64,000 bases of DNA from Bathynomus jamesi (lineage: Eukaryota; Arthropoda; Malacostraca; Isopoda; Cirolanidae): the NCBI GenBank assembly GCA_023014485.1, contig JAJOZX010001865.1, positions 361,001-425,000 on the forward strand, read 5' to 3'. Both the position numbers and the translations under genes were made by a program. The notes beneath the pieces are model-generated. The model ran no database searches and was not told the origin of the DNA. It saw nothing but the letters and a program-made list of their open reading frames with translations. Below, one piece after another: positions 55,234 to 64,000 of this stretch; the first letter of the stretch is position 1; each line of letters starts with the position of its first letter.

Positions 55234-56493
55234 TTGTCAATTGTCGGTAAACTTTTGGAATCCGTAGTTAGGGATCGTATTATCGATCACTTAGAAAGTA
55301 GAGATTTGATTAATAGTAGTCAGCACGGGTTTCGACGCCATAGGTCTTGTTTAACTAATTTGTTAGAATTTTATAACGAAGTAGTGCGCGAATACGATAG
55401 GCATAGGGCAGCTGACGTTATTTATTTAGATTTTAAAAAGGCGTTCGATACAGTTCCGCATAGGAGACTAATTGCGAAGGTTAAAGCGCACGGTATACGC
55501 GGTCAGGTAGCTAACTGGTTAGAAGAATGGCTTCGTGCTAGGAGACAGAGGGTCGTAGTTAATGGTAGTGAATCGGGGTGGTTAGATGTAGGTAGCGGTG
55601 TCCCACAGGGTTCAGTGTTAGGCCCATTGTTATTCGTAATTTACATTAACGACATAGATGTAGGAATGACTAGTAACGTTTCAAAATTCGCGGACGATAC
55701 TAAAATAGGCGGTAAGGTTGTTAACGAGGACGATAGAAATAGGATCCAAGACGATGTAAATAGGATTATGGAGTGGACGGATAAGTGGCAGATGCAATTT
55801 AACGTAGATAAATGTAAAGTTTTGCATATAGGTTCTCGCAACAATAATTACGCGTACACGATGGATGATAGGGAGTTAGCGAGCGTTGACGAGGAAGTAG
55901 ATTTAGGCGTACGCGTAACTAAAGATTTAAAGGTTAGGAACCAGTGCCTGGAGTCTTGCGCAAAAGCGAATAGGATGTTAGGCTTCATAGCGCGTAATTT
56001 CGAATTTAAGTCGAAGGATATCATATTGCCCCTTTACAAGTCCCTAGTCAGGCCTCATTTAGAATATGCAGTTCAGTTTTGGTGCCCGTACTTGCGTGAG
56101 GATATTGATAGGTTAGAAAGGGTTCAGCGTCGTGCCACGAAACTTATTCCGTCATTGCGCAACAAGCCTTATGAAGATAGGATTAAAGTGTTAGACTTGT
56201 ATTCACTCGAAACTAGGAGATTAAGGGGGGAGCTTATTGAAGTTTTTAAAATCGTTAATAACATCGATAACGTGAATTTTGACAAATTGTTCACTTTCGA
56301 TAATAGTAATACTCGCAATAACGGATTCAAGTTGCGTGGCAGACGTTTCATTACTAATATCGCTAAAAACTTCTTTACGTTTAAAGTAATTGATAAATGG
56401 AATAATCTTCCCGCGTCAGTCGTTCATTCTACCAGCGTTAATATGTTTAAGAACCGTCTTGACAGACATTTTAAAGGTATTAACGTTGTTTAA
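55234..56493 (+). CDS. CR1-like reverse transcriptase, C-terminal 419 residues, uninterrupted
   Basis: Open from the truncation point: [38 protein letters not shown], then [20 protein letters not shown] (motif A Asp), [35 protein letters not shown] and SKFADDTKIGG (motif C, both Asp). The thumb follows with FNVDKCKVLHIGSRNNNYAY, LVRPHLEYAVQFWCPYL, RVQRRATKLIPSLRNKPYED, LDLYSLETRRLRGELIEVF and the C-terminal VNMFKNRLDRHF. No stop or frameshift, so it is the youngest LINE insertion here. The endonuclease and N-terminal RT are missing, so it cannot move alone. The codon ATG at 55234 is a chance first Met; the ORF is truncated, not initiated there. Confidence 0.92.
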   Translation: MSIVGKLLESVVRDRIIDHLESRDLINSSQHGFRRHRSCLTNLLEFYNEVVREYDRHRAADVIYLDFKKAFDTVPHRRLIAKVKAHGIRGQVANWLEEWLRARRQRVVVNGSESGWLDVGSGVPQGSVLGPLLFVIYINDIDVGMTSNVSKFADDTKIGGKVVNEDDRNRIQDDVNRIMEWTDKWQMQFNVDKCKVLHIGSRNNNYAYTMDDRELASVDEEVDLGVRVTKDLKVRNQCLESCAKANRMLGFIARNFEFKSKDIILPLYKSLVRPHLEYAVQFWCPYLREDIDRLERVQRRATKLIPSLRNKPYEDRIKVLDLYSLETRRLRGELIEVFKIVNNIDNVNFDKLFTFDNSNTRNNGFKLRGRRFITNIAKNFFTFKVIDKWNNLPASVVHSTSVNMFKNRLDRHFKGINVV

Positions 56494-57105
56494 TTTAAAT
56501 AACAACAAAGTTAGTAACAGAAGCTCTGGTGGTGGTGCTCGGGGATGAGTCTGTTGACGATGAATGCCAGCTTGTGACATGCCAGCGTGTGATGCCAGCA
56601 ATAAAATTATTAAAAAAAAAAAAAAAAAAAAATTAGACTAACACGAATGTAGATGTAGCTCATAGCGTACACTAACCCACTTTTTGTTTAACTTTACCTA
56701 CTTTTTTTTTTTTTTTTCCTTATCCTCCTTACTTTGCATGTCTCTAACTCTTTTCTTGCATGTTTGTGGTTTGCATGGTATGACAGTGAGTTAAGACTGT
56801 GTTTGCATGGTTTGTAAGCGTTCTCATTTTACTTCTTTTCATCTTTCACCCCTCTCCTATTCTCTCCGACTATTTTTCTGACTTGTCGGCAGTGGCCGGC
56901 GGATGATGATGGTGAGACACTTTTCCTCTTTTTCTGAATGAATGTTAACCCACGAGTGATAGGTGTTGCTCCTTACTTAACCCCTTATTCTCTTCTCTTC
57001 TCTTAACCCCCTACTCTTTCCTTTCTCTCGGGCTAGCCTTAGAGTGGATCTTAGGGTCTTTGTTAGCCTTAGCTTCTGTAGATCTGTAGATCTGTAGAAC
57101 TCTAG
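55234..57105 (+). mobile_element. CR1-like LINE (family C), 5'-truncated, inside the hAT
   Basis: Contains an intact RT 3' half, then a 600-bp 3' UTR with an internal A-run (56610-56630). The 3' end has GTGGATCTTAGGGTCTTTGT and the 8-bp tandem ATCTGTAG repeated two to three times. Short 8-bp 3' repeats are characteristic of CR1. Confidence 0.85.
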
Positions 57106-57179
57106 GTCCCCCTCAACTCGAGTATTAGCCCCTCAAGGGGGGGGGGTATCATGGGCGCCCATCTCCCTCTCATTGTTGC

Positions 57180-58731
57180 CTACTTTGCAGAGGTCACGGT
57201 GGACTTGCGGGCGGTTGGGAAGTCACAGCGGTGCTTCTCGACCACTTGTAAGAGGAACTGCCTTTGGTCTTCACTCTTGGTAAGGGCCAGGTTGAAAGAC
57301 TGCATCAACGCCACCCCGCGCTCCGCGAAGTCATTGACAACTTGAAGGGCCTGGACTCGGCGGGATGCGGCGATGAAGGCTGGGTCCGTCCGCCACTCCT
57401 CCGGATCCTTGAGCAGGAAGGCGGTGCTGATGTCCAGAACCTTGAAGAACTCCTTTGATGTAGTCGTTGTGAACTTGGCCAATGTATTGTTGGCGATTGA
57501 GGCGGTGGACAGGTCCACATTGATACGCCGCGGGGGATCCTCCGATCCTTCCTCTTCTTCCATCGCTTTAATCATCTCCCGCTTTGTCGCCAAGTCGATA
57601 CCCTCGTCGAAGATGGCCAGGGTGACGAGGCGCTCGCTCAAGTACCATAGGTGCCTGGCGAAGACTGTCGCCGTCGCCTTGGCCACCGCTGAGTCCGGAT
57701 AATAGACGAGGGCCTTGAGCAGCGCGAGGTCCGCGGCTGGGGCCGTTGCCGGGAGCGGCGCTTTGTACCAGGCCGTCACGTAGATGGACACGGCGAAGAT
57801 GGTGAATCGCCGGATTCCAGCCGCTTCGCCTGACGACATCAAACTGTTCCCGGAACAGGAACAGTTTGATGGCATAGATGACTTTTGCCATCCAGCGCGC
57901 GCGATGGAAGGCGCCGGGACGAGCGAACCGGGCACCCCGCTTGTTCGGACCGCCCAGCACAATTACAGAGAGCTCCAGAAGTTCCCTGTAGTCATCACGT
58001 GGATGTTGACCGTCGAGGAGGCGGCTGAATTCGATCAGCAGGTCGTCGCGGGCGTCCTTCAGGTGCTGCGGCATGGTTCCATCCTCGAAGGGCTTCGCTT
58101 TGGTTTGATCGATGAAGTCCCACTGGGCGGCGAATCGTTTGAACAGTAGGATGTCAGGACCAGTAGAGGGACCGAGGCACGCCGTGAATGCCTTCTCGCA
58201 CACCAGTTCGTGGATGTGGTGGCGGCAAGCCAAATGAAGCACTGTCTTCTCGAGTTTCTGCTCAATGATATAGCAAGCTCCTCCTGAGAGTCCTGTGTTT
58301 GAGGCGGTGGTGTCAAAAGAGAGGGCACAGATCCGTCCCTTGATGTCCCAATCCTCGAGGGCAGAGAGGACGGCTTCCGCCATGGCGCGGCCGGTGCCGT
58401 CGGGGAGGCTGGGCACAGCCAGAAGCTTGTCGACGTTCTCCCCAGACACCAGAACTGGAAGGCGATCTTCAGCAGGGCCTCCGTCAGCCGCTGGTACGAT
58501 TTTCCCGTCCCAGTGAACGGTCAGCGGCACAGTAGGATGGAAGGCTGCCTTCATTTCCGCTGCTGCCATAGCACGGAACTTTGCTCGGTCGCGGCGGGAG
58601 GATTCGCGGTTCAAGACCAGCTCCTCAGGGTCGTGGCCCAAGCTCCTCGCAGCCGCCGACAGCAAAAAAACACCTTCTCGGTCGGTAAGTTTCGTCCGAT
58701 CCATCGCTGCGGAGAGATCAGGGGTGATCAT
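57180..58731 (-). pseudogene. hAT-type transposase, one frameshift
   Basis: Starts at ATG 58731 (MITPDLSAAMDRTKLTDREG). The core contains VPLTVHWDGKIVPAADG, VDKLLAVPSLPDGTGRAMAE, a catalytic-type Asp in ALSFDTTASNTGLSGGACY, a Cys/His pair in VLHLACRHHIHELVCEKAF, and the RW motif in GAFHRARWMAKVIYAIKLF. Near 57835-57860 the frame shifts into the reading that ends at 57180, with YKAPLPATAPAADLALLKAL, FARHLWYLSERLVTLAIFD and VVNDFAERGVALMQSFNLAL. Order D, CxxH, RW fits hAT, as do the 8-bp duplications. The full length would be about 515 codons. The first ATG overlaps the stop of the upstream frame by 4 bp. Confidence 0.75.
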
Positions 58732-59462
58732 TTTTTCGACGCGCGGAATCGCTTGGGTGGTAAAGGGGTCGTAGATGCTTCTGCATTCGACGTGGACGGG
58801 CCCGGGAGAGAGAGCTCTTCCTCTTCTTCTCGGCGACGACGCCGTGTCGGTGACCGAGTCGGGCTGCTTGCACCTGAGCTGGAGCTCGATGCCAGTTCGA
58901 CGAGTTCTTCTCGGCTCTCTCTGTTCGCCCTTTCATCATCTTGCCGGCGGCTCCTTTCCGCTTCCTGTCTCCTTGCACGCTCCTCCTCAGTGTGCAGCGT
59001 CATGTCACGTGTGGAGGAGATGCGGCCGCGCCGCACCTCGGCCCTTTGTCCCGTCAGGAACTCCCTGTCCTCTTCGATTGTGATAATCGACATCGCCTGT
59101 TCGTGTGCGATGTCGAAGAGGCGGTCAAGGGATGAGAGGAACTCGGCCTCGTTCCTGATTTGGGTCACAGTGCGCCGTTTCGAGTTCTTGTTCAGAGCCC
59201 GCCACTTCTCGTACATTCGGAGAACCTTGTCCCTTGCGCGTTGGTCTTTCTGCGTAGGAATACGGGACCGCTCCCAGAATTCCTTGACTGCGGTCACTGT
59301 CTCAGCGGCTGCTTCCTTGATCGGCTTCTTGACGTCAAGGTGAAGGTGGAAAAAGTACTGAAGCGCCTGCTTTCCCGTAGGCAGCATGCTTCCTGTGATG
59401 CTGTGGTCCACGGTCCCCAGGAGATAGACTGCTGTTTTAGATCTTGTTGCCGAAGCCATCAC
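58728..59462 (-). CDS. Upstream reading frame of the hAT element, charged low-complexity C-terminus
   Basis: 244 codons, open. The N-terminal 110 residues look like a folded helical domain (LGTVDHSITGSMLPTGKQAL, AVKEFWERSRIPTQKDQRAR, NEAEFLSSLDRLFDIAH). Residues 140-240 are extremely rich in Arg, Glu and Ser (EEERARRQEAERSRRQDDER, then SPTRSPTRRRRREEEE) and end with a basic KRFRASKK. It stops at TGA overlapping the transposase ATG (ATGA). It may be the N-terminal part of one longer transposase separated by a frameshift, a spliced upstream exon, or a second protein of the element. I do not recognise a family for it. Confidence 0.6.
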   Translation of the reverse strand: MMASATRSKTAVYLLGTVDHSITGSMLPTGKQALQYFFHLHLDVKKPIKEAAAETVTAVKEFWERSRIPTQKDQRARDKVLRMYEKWRALNKNSKRRTVTQIRNEAEFLSSLDRLFDIAHEQAMSIITIEEDREFLTGQRAEVRRGRISSTRDMTLHTEEERARRQEAERSRRQDDERANRESREELVELASSSSSGASSPTRSPTRRRRREEEEELSLPGPSTSNAEASTTPLPPKRFRASKK

Positions 59463-59918
59463 GTCGTTTCAGAACTCACTGAAAAAGAGAATGAAACACT
59501 GTTAGTGTTGGCAAAACTCGTCCCAACCCATTTTCTACTTAGAATAACATGTTCTTTCGCCTGTATCAATATTTGGATAAACTCGTGTTACACCCTGTAT
59601 AATACCTCATTTTAGTCTTCTGTACACCAGTGCGGAAGACTAAACCAACGACTCTGACCGTCCGTCTGTCTGTCTGTTATCATTTTTCAACTCAGAAACT
59701 ACAGCAGCTATCGAAACGAAAACTGACATGATAACAGAACGCCATGAGTACTTTTCGACAAAAAGTATAAACTTTGACCTCGTTGAGGCAGTTCTAATTA
59801 TTATTTTATTTCAAAAATATTTTACACACAATGTTTTTAGATGGAATGACACCAGAAATGCGCCCGTCCTGATAGAAATTCCCAAAAATGAAAAACACCC
59901 CAAATAAGTGGCACCCTA

Positions 59919-61155
59919 CCCTAGACGCACTTGAAAGCAATAAAAACTACGATGTTCATATATATGGACTTTGCTAAAGCGTTCGCCAAATGTGATCATG
60001 GTATAATAGCACATAAAATTAAACATATGCGAATAACAGGCAAAGTGGGAAAATGGATCTACATCTTCCTCAGAGTACCTCAACAAGTCGTAAAAATCCA
60101 AGGTATATCACCATCAGAATCGGAAGTACGCAGCTCGGTACACAAGGAAGAGTATTGGCCACAGTCGTATTCATTATCATGCTGACAGACATAGACAATG
60201 AAGTAACCAACAACAGTATAGTAACATCCTTTACAGACGATCCAAAAATCAGGAGAAAAATCAGGATGCAAAAGAGGTGAATGCCGTACAGAGGTTCACG
60301 AATAGAATATACAAATAGTCAGAAGACAACATAACATTTAATGCAAAAAAATTTCTACCCTTGAGATATGGAAGAAATGAGGAACTAAACCAGAGCATAT
60401 TATGGGCCAGATAGATAGGAAATTTAGAGAATCAAGAACGCAATAGATTTAGGAGTTATAATGAGCGACGATGCGAATTTGAGGCACAAAATCAAACAGC
60501 GATAGACAAAACAAAAAGGGTCGCATGATAAGTACTGAGAACCTTTAAAAGAAGGTGCAAGAAAGTAATGATTCCCCTGCTGAAAACACTGATTATATCA
60601 AAACTTGAACAGTGCTCAGTCTTGACGTCCCCATATAAAAAAGAAATTAATAAACTAGAAGAAATTCAAAGAAATTTCACAGCCAAGATTGATGGCTGCA
60701 ATGAACTCAACTACTGGGAAAGACTACCTAAATTAAATCTGTACTCCCCGGAAAGAAGAAGAGAGGTACACCATAATTTACATGTAGAAAATAATCATAA
60801 AATGGGTACCTAACTTCAAACTAAACCCAGTTACCATCTAAACAACACTGGAAAATAGGAAATCTAGAATGGGTAGTATTCACAAACTAAAGGCCCGACA
60901 AGGAACACCCTCAATACTGAAGGAAAATAGATTGGTTGTCAGGGAGCCAAGACATTTTAACGAGCTTTCAAAGGACCTCAGGGACGTCACAAGGGGTCAA
61001 ACTTAAAATCCTGAAAAGAAGACTAGATGCTTGGCTGAGGACGGTACCAGATCGAAAGAGAGTAACTCACTCCTCCATCAAGCCAGGCCTAGAGGTGGAG
61101 CCACCAGCTTGATCTTCGTGTGAAGAGAGACCAACGCACGGAACTGCTACGAGGT
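59919..61155 (+). pseudogene. Family A LINE, downstream part after the hAT insertion
   Basis: Resumes with the duplicated CCCTAGAC and LDALESNKNYDV, then the motif A region in shifted frames (MDFAKAFAKCDHGIIAHKI), VFIIMLTDIDNE, TSFTDDPKIRRKI (FADD altered to FTDD), LGVIMSDDANLRHK, the thumb frame 60568-60813 (KLEQCSVLTSPYKKEINKLE), RLVVREPRHFNELSKDLR and the end near 61155, where TGTATATATA begins. Heavily frameshifted, much older than the hAT that split it. Confidence 0.8.
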
Positions 61156-61157
61156 TA

Positions 61158-61203
61158 CGAGGTGTATATATATATATTATATATATATATATATATATAT
61201 GCA
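61158..61203. repeat. (TA)n microsatellite
   Basis: TA array lying between the 3' ends of two LINEs that point toward each other. Confidence 0.95.
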
Positions 61204-61497
61204 GGAAGGAGGGGCCAAGGGCAAATGCCCGCAAAAGCGCCACTCCCATAGAAGAAGAAGAAAGCAAATTTAAGGGCCGGGGTTGTCGAGATGCCTAAAC
61301 ACGCTGGTGAAAGGTGGGAGATCATAGACAGGAGGAAAGATGGATTGAGGAAGACTGTTCCGCAGTTGACCGGTTGAGTAGATGAAACACTGAAAATACC
61401 GATTAACCCTTGCATTAGATAGTTGGACAGAAAAGGAGTGCGAAAGTGTAGACAGTCTGGTACTGCGTGCTCTCCTTAAGGGGGGAGGCATGTAGTT
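61204..61497 (-). pseudogene. I/Jockey-like LINE, extreme 3' coding end
   Basis: The minus-strand frame 61491-61270 reads TLSHSFSVQLSNARVNRYFQ, then STGQLRNSLPQSIFPPVYDL and FTSVFRHL. 'F-R-T-x-RLWNSLPxxVFPxxYDLxxFKxxVxxHL' is a common C-terminal block of insect and other invertebrate LINEs. The stop is followed by a short 3' UTR (GCGGGCATTTGCCCTTGGCC) ending at (TA)n. Everything upstream is missing. Confidence 0.65.
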
Positions 61498-62137
61498 AGA
61501 GAGTTCTACAGAAGCTTAGGCTAACAAAGACCCTAAGATCCACTCTAAGGTTAGCCCAAGAGAAAGAAGAGAGTAGGTGGTTAAAATAAGAGAATAGGGA
61601 GTTGAAAGAAGAGAGTAGGTGGTTAAAATAAGAGAATAGGAAGTTGAAAGAGAATAAGGGGTTAAGTAAGTAGCAAAACCTATCATTCGTGGGTTAACAT
61701 TCATTCAAAAAAAGAGAGAGAAAGACTCGCCATCATCATCCACCGGCCACTGCCGACAAGTCGGAAAAATAGTCGCAGAGAATAGGAAAGGGGTGAAAGA
61801 TGAAAAGAAGTAAAATAAGAACGCTTACAACCATACAAACACAGTCTTAACTCAACGAAACACTGTCATACCATGCAAACTACAGACATGCAAGTAAAGA
61901 GAGGATGAGAAAAAACAAAAAAAAGTATGAGGAGTATAACAAAAAGTGGATTAGTTTACGCTACGAGCTACACATCTAACTTCGTCTTAGTCTAATTTTT
62001 ATTTTTTTAATACTATAAATTTAACGCTGGCATATCACACACTGGCATGTCACGAGCTGGCATCAATCAACAGAATCAAACCTCGACTATCACCCCCAGA
62101 GCTCCTGTTGCTATTTGTTTTTTTATTTTAAATGACG

Positions 62138-63940
62138 TTAATATTTTTTAAAATGCCTATCTAAAAAGTTTTTAAACATATTAACGCTGGAAGAGTTCAC
62201 GATGGACGCGGGAAGATTAATCCATTTATCAATTACTTTAAACGTAAAAACGTTTTTAGCGATGTTAGTAATGAAACGTCTGCCACGTAATTTAAATCCG
62301 TTATTACGAGTATTACTATTATCAAAAATGAACAATTTGTCAAAATTTATGTTATCGATTTTATTAACGATTTTGAAAACTTCAATAAGCTCCTCCCGTA
62401 ATCTCCTCGTCTCGAGTGAGTGCAAGTCTAACTTTTTAATCCTATCTTCGTAAGACTTGTTGCGTAGTGACGGAATTAGTTTTGTGGCGCGTCGCTGCAC
62501 CCTTTCAAGCCTATCAATATCTCACGCAAATATTGGAACGAAAACTGAACGGCATATTCTAAGTGAGGCCTGACTAGGGACTTGTAAAGAGGCAATATAA
62601 TATTCTTCGATTTAAATTCGAAATTACGCGCTATGAAGCCTAACATCCTATTAGCTTTTGTACAAGACTCCAGGCACTGGTTTCCAACTTTTAAATTCAT
62701 AGATACCATACGCAAAAATCTACTTCCTCGTCAACGCCCGCTAACTGTCTATCGTCCATCGTGTATATGTAATTATTATTACGAGAACCTATATGCAAAT
62801 CTTTACATTTGTCAACGTCAAATTCCATCTGCCACTTATCCATCCACTCCATAATCCTATTTACATCGTCTTGGAGCCTATTTCTATCGTTCACGTTAAC
62901 AACTTTACCGCCTATTTTAGTATCGTCCGCGAATTTTGACACGTTACTGGTCAAGCCTACATCTATGTCGTTAATGTAGATTACCAATAGCAATGGGCCT
63001 AACACTGAACCCTGTGGGACACCGCTGCCTACATCCAACCACCCCGATTCACTACCATTAACAACGACCCTCTGTTTCCTGGCACGAAGCCATTCCTGTA
63101 ACCAGTTTGCTACCTGACCGCGTATACCGTGCGCTTTAACCTTCGTAATTATTTTTCTATGCGGAACTGTATCCAACGCTTTTTTAAAGCGTTGGATACG
63201 TTACTGGTAAAGCCTACATCTATGTCGTTAATGTAGATTACCAATAGCAATGGGCCTAACACTGAACCCTGTGGGACACCGCTACCTACATCCAACCACC
63301 CCGATTCACTACCATTAACAACGACCCTCTGTTTCCTGGCACGAAGCCATTCCTGTAACCAGTTTGCTACCTGACCGCGTATACCGTGCGCTTTAACCTT
63401 CGTAATTATTTTTCTATGCAGAACTGTATCCAACGCTTTTTTAAAGTCTAAATAAATAGCGTCAGCCGCTCTATGCCTATCGTATTCGCACACTGTTTCA
63501 TTATAAAACTCTAACAAATTAGTTAACCAAGATTTATGGCGTCGAAACCCATGCTGACTACTATTAATCAAATCGCGACTTTCTAAGTGATCGACGATAC
63601 GGTCCCTAACTACGGATTCCAAAAGTTTACCGACAATTGACGGTAAGCTAATAGGCCTATAATTGCTAGGTACTGTGCTGTCGCCTTTTTTAAAAATAGG
63701 CATAACGTTAGCTAATTTGAAGTCTTCAGGAATAATCTCCGCTTCCAATGACTTTTTAAAAAATTTTGTTAATGGGCGTACGATAACGTCTTTCAAATCT
63801 TTTAAATGTCTAGGATAAAGCGTGTCAGGGCCTGGAGCCTTGCTAACTTTTAGCTTATCGATATAATAAGTAATCTCACCCTCGCAAACAGTTATTTCAT
63901 TCAAAATAGTGTCGCTACTGAATGGAACGATATCGTCCAC
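62138..63940 (-). pseudogene. CR1-like reverse transcriptase (family C), broken by a duplication and frameshifts
   Basis: Frame 63940-63149: ITYYIDKLKVSKAPGPDTLY, FKLANVMPIFKKGD, SNYRPISLPSIVGKLLESVV, SQHGFRRHKSWLTNLLEFYN, then motif A AADAIYLDFKKALDTVLHRK (Leu replaces Phe beside the Asp) and [20 protein letters not shown]. The duplication restarts the motif A end, and frame 63176-62697 repeats it and continues to SKFADDTKIGGKVV and CKDLHIGSRNNNYIY. After a shift near 62700, frames 62715-62476 and 62500-62138 give the thumb (LVRPHLEYAVQF, RRATKLIPSLRNKSYEDRIK) and the end VNMFKNFLDRHF. Confidence 0.88.
62944..63445. repeat. 257-bp tandem duplication with palindromic junction
   Basis: TTACTGGTcAAGCCTACATC at 62944 recurs as TTACTGGTaAAGCCTACATC at 63201. 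The following approximately 240 bp are nearly identical to the second copy, which ends near 63445. At the junction GTATCCAACGCTTT is followed, after a T-loop, by its complement AAAGCGTTGGATAC. Confidence 0.85.
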
Positions 63941-64000
63941 GTTGGGGACATTATTTAAGTCTTCTACGGTAAAAACTGTCGCAAAAAAGTTATTAAAAAT

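Larger units (their letters stand above)
54959..59918 (-). mobile_element. hAT-type transposon, 4.96 kb, nested between two halves of a LINE
   Basis: Inverted ends start TAGGGTGACACTTATTT on the left and TAGGGTGCCACTTATTT (complement) on the right, with similarity over about 200 bp including GGACGGGCGC and CTGCCTCAA blocks. A perfect 8-bp duplication CCCTAGAC lies at 54951-54958 and 59919-59926. It carries two main reading frames on the minus strand and a CR1-like LINE inserted at about 55234-57105. The coding part is visibly richer in G+C than the rest of the window. Confidence 0.9.
61498..64000 (-). mobile_element. CR1-like LINE (family C), minus strand, runs off the window
   Basis: The same 3' UTR as the copy at 55234 (complement of GTGGATCTTAGGGTCTTTGT near 61530) and the same RT. 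It extends further 5', into the region before the RT fingers, and continues past 64000. It contains an internal 257-bp tandem duplication (62944-63445). Confidence 0.9.

Overview
This is invertebrate metazoan DNA, most likely from an arthropod. The evidence is a dense set of animal-type transposons (Polinton/Maverick, DD34D, DD37D and DD41D mariners, Tc1, hAT, CR1-like LINEs, Penelope-like elements and tRNA-derived SINEs), one element gene with a GT-AG intron, and very abundant (AT)n and (GT)n microsatellites. I cannot name the species. I found no host gene, rRNA gene or stand-alone tRNA gene in 64 kb. Almost every coding segment belongs to a mobile element, and most are broken.

Layout. 1-8.3 kb is a decayed Polinton/Maverick (adintovirus-like) copy with packaging ATPase, small basic protein, integrase, penton-like protein, pVI/pX-like protein, double-jelly-roll capsid protein and adenain-like protease. 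The minus-strand genes at the left edge suggest that its polymerase lies outside the window. A DD41D mariner has jumped into the penton-like gene. 8.3-16.8 kb is AT-rich and holds SINEs, a Penelope-like element (PLE), a deleted CACTG-ended DNA transposon, a hAT-like MITE and a foldback element made of 15-bp repeats. 16.9-20.9 kb is a DD34D mariner split by the larger CACTG-ended transposon. 21-30 kb holds MITEs, palindromes, Tc1 and hAT remnants and a LINE 3' end. 30-32.4 kb is a broken transposase-like gene on the minus strand. 32.7-35.3 kb holds LINE fragments. 35.3-39.3 kb is a run of mariner copies and a MITE between (AT)n blocks. 39.3-48.2 kb is a PLE cluster, including a palindrome of about 3.5 kb. 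48.2-52.8 kb holds LINEs, and 53.1-54.5 kb a Tc1 element. 54.8-61.2 kb is a three-layer nest: a CR1-like LINE, a 5-kb hAT element with 8-bp target duplication inside it, and another CR1-like LINE inside that. 61.2-64 kb is LINE sequence on the minus strand.

How the parts relate. Three signals recur. First, hammerhead-ribozyme motifs sit near PLE ends, in several sequence families, usually with a very short self-complementary stem III. Second, retroelement 3' ends and TA-targeting transposons repeatedly abut (AT)n arrays, so the arrays look like landing sites, tails or both. Third, most PLE copies carry an inverted partial copy at one end, giving fold-backs from about 0.1 to 3.5 kb. All domain calls rest on motif recognition by eye; no database search was run.
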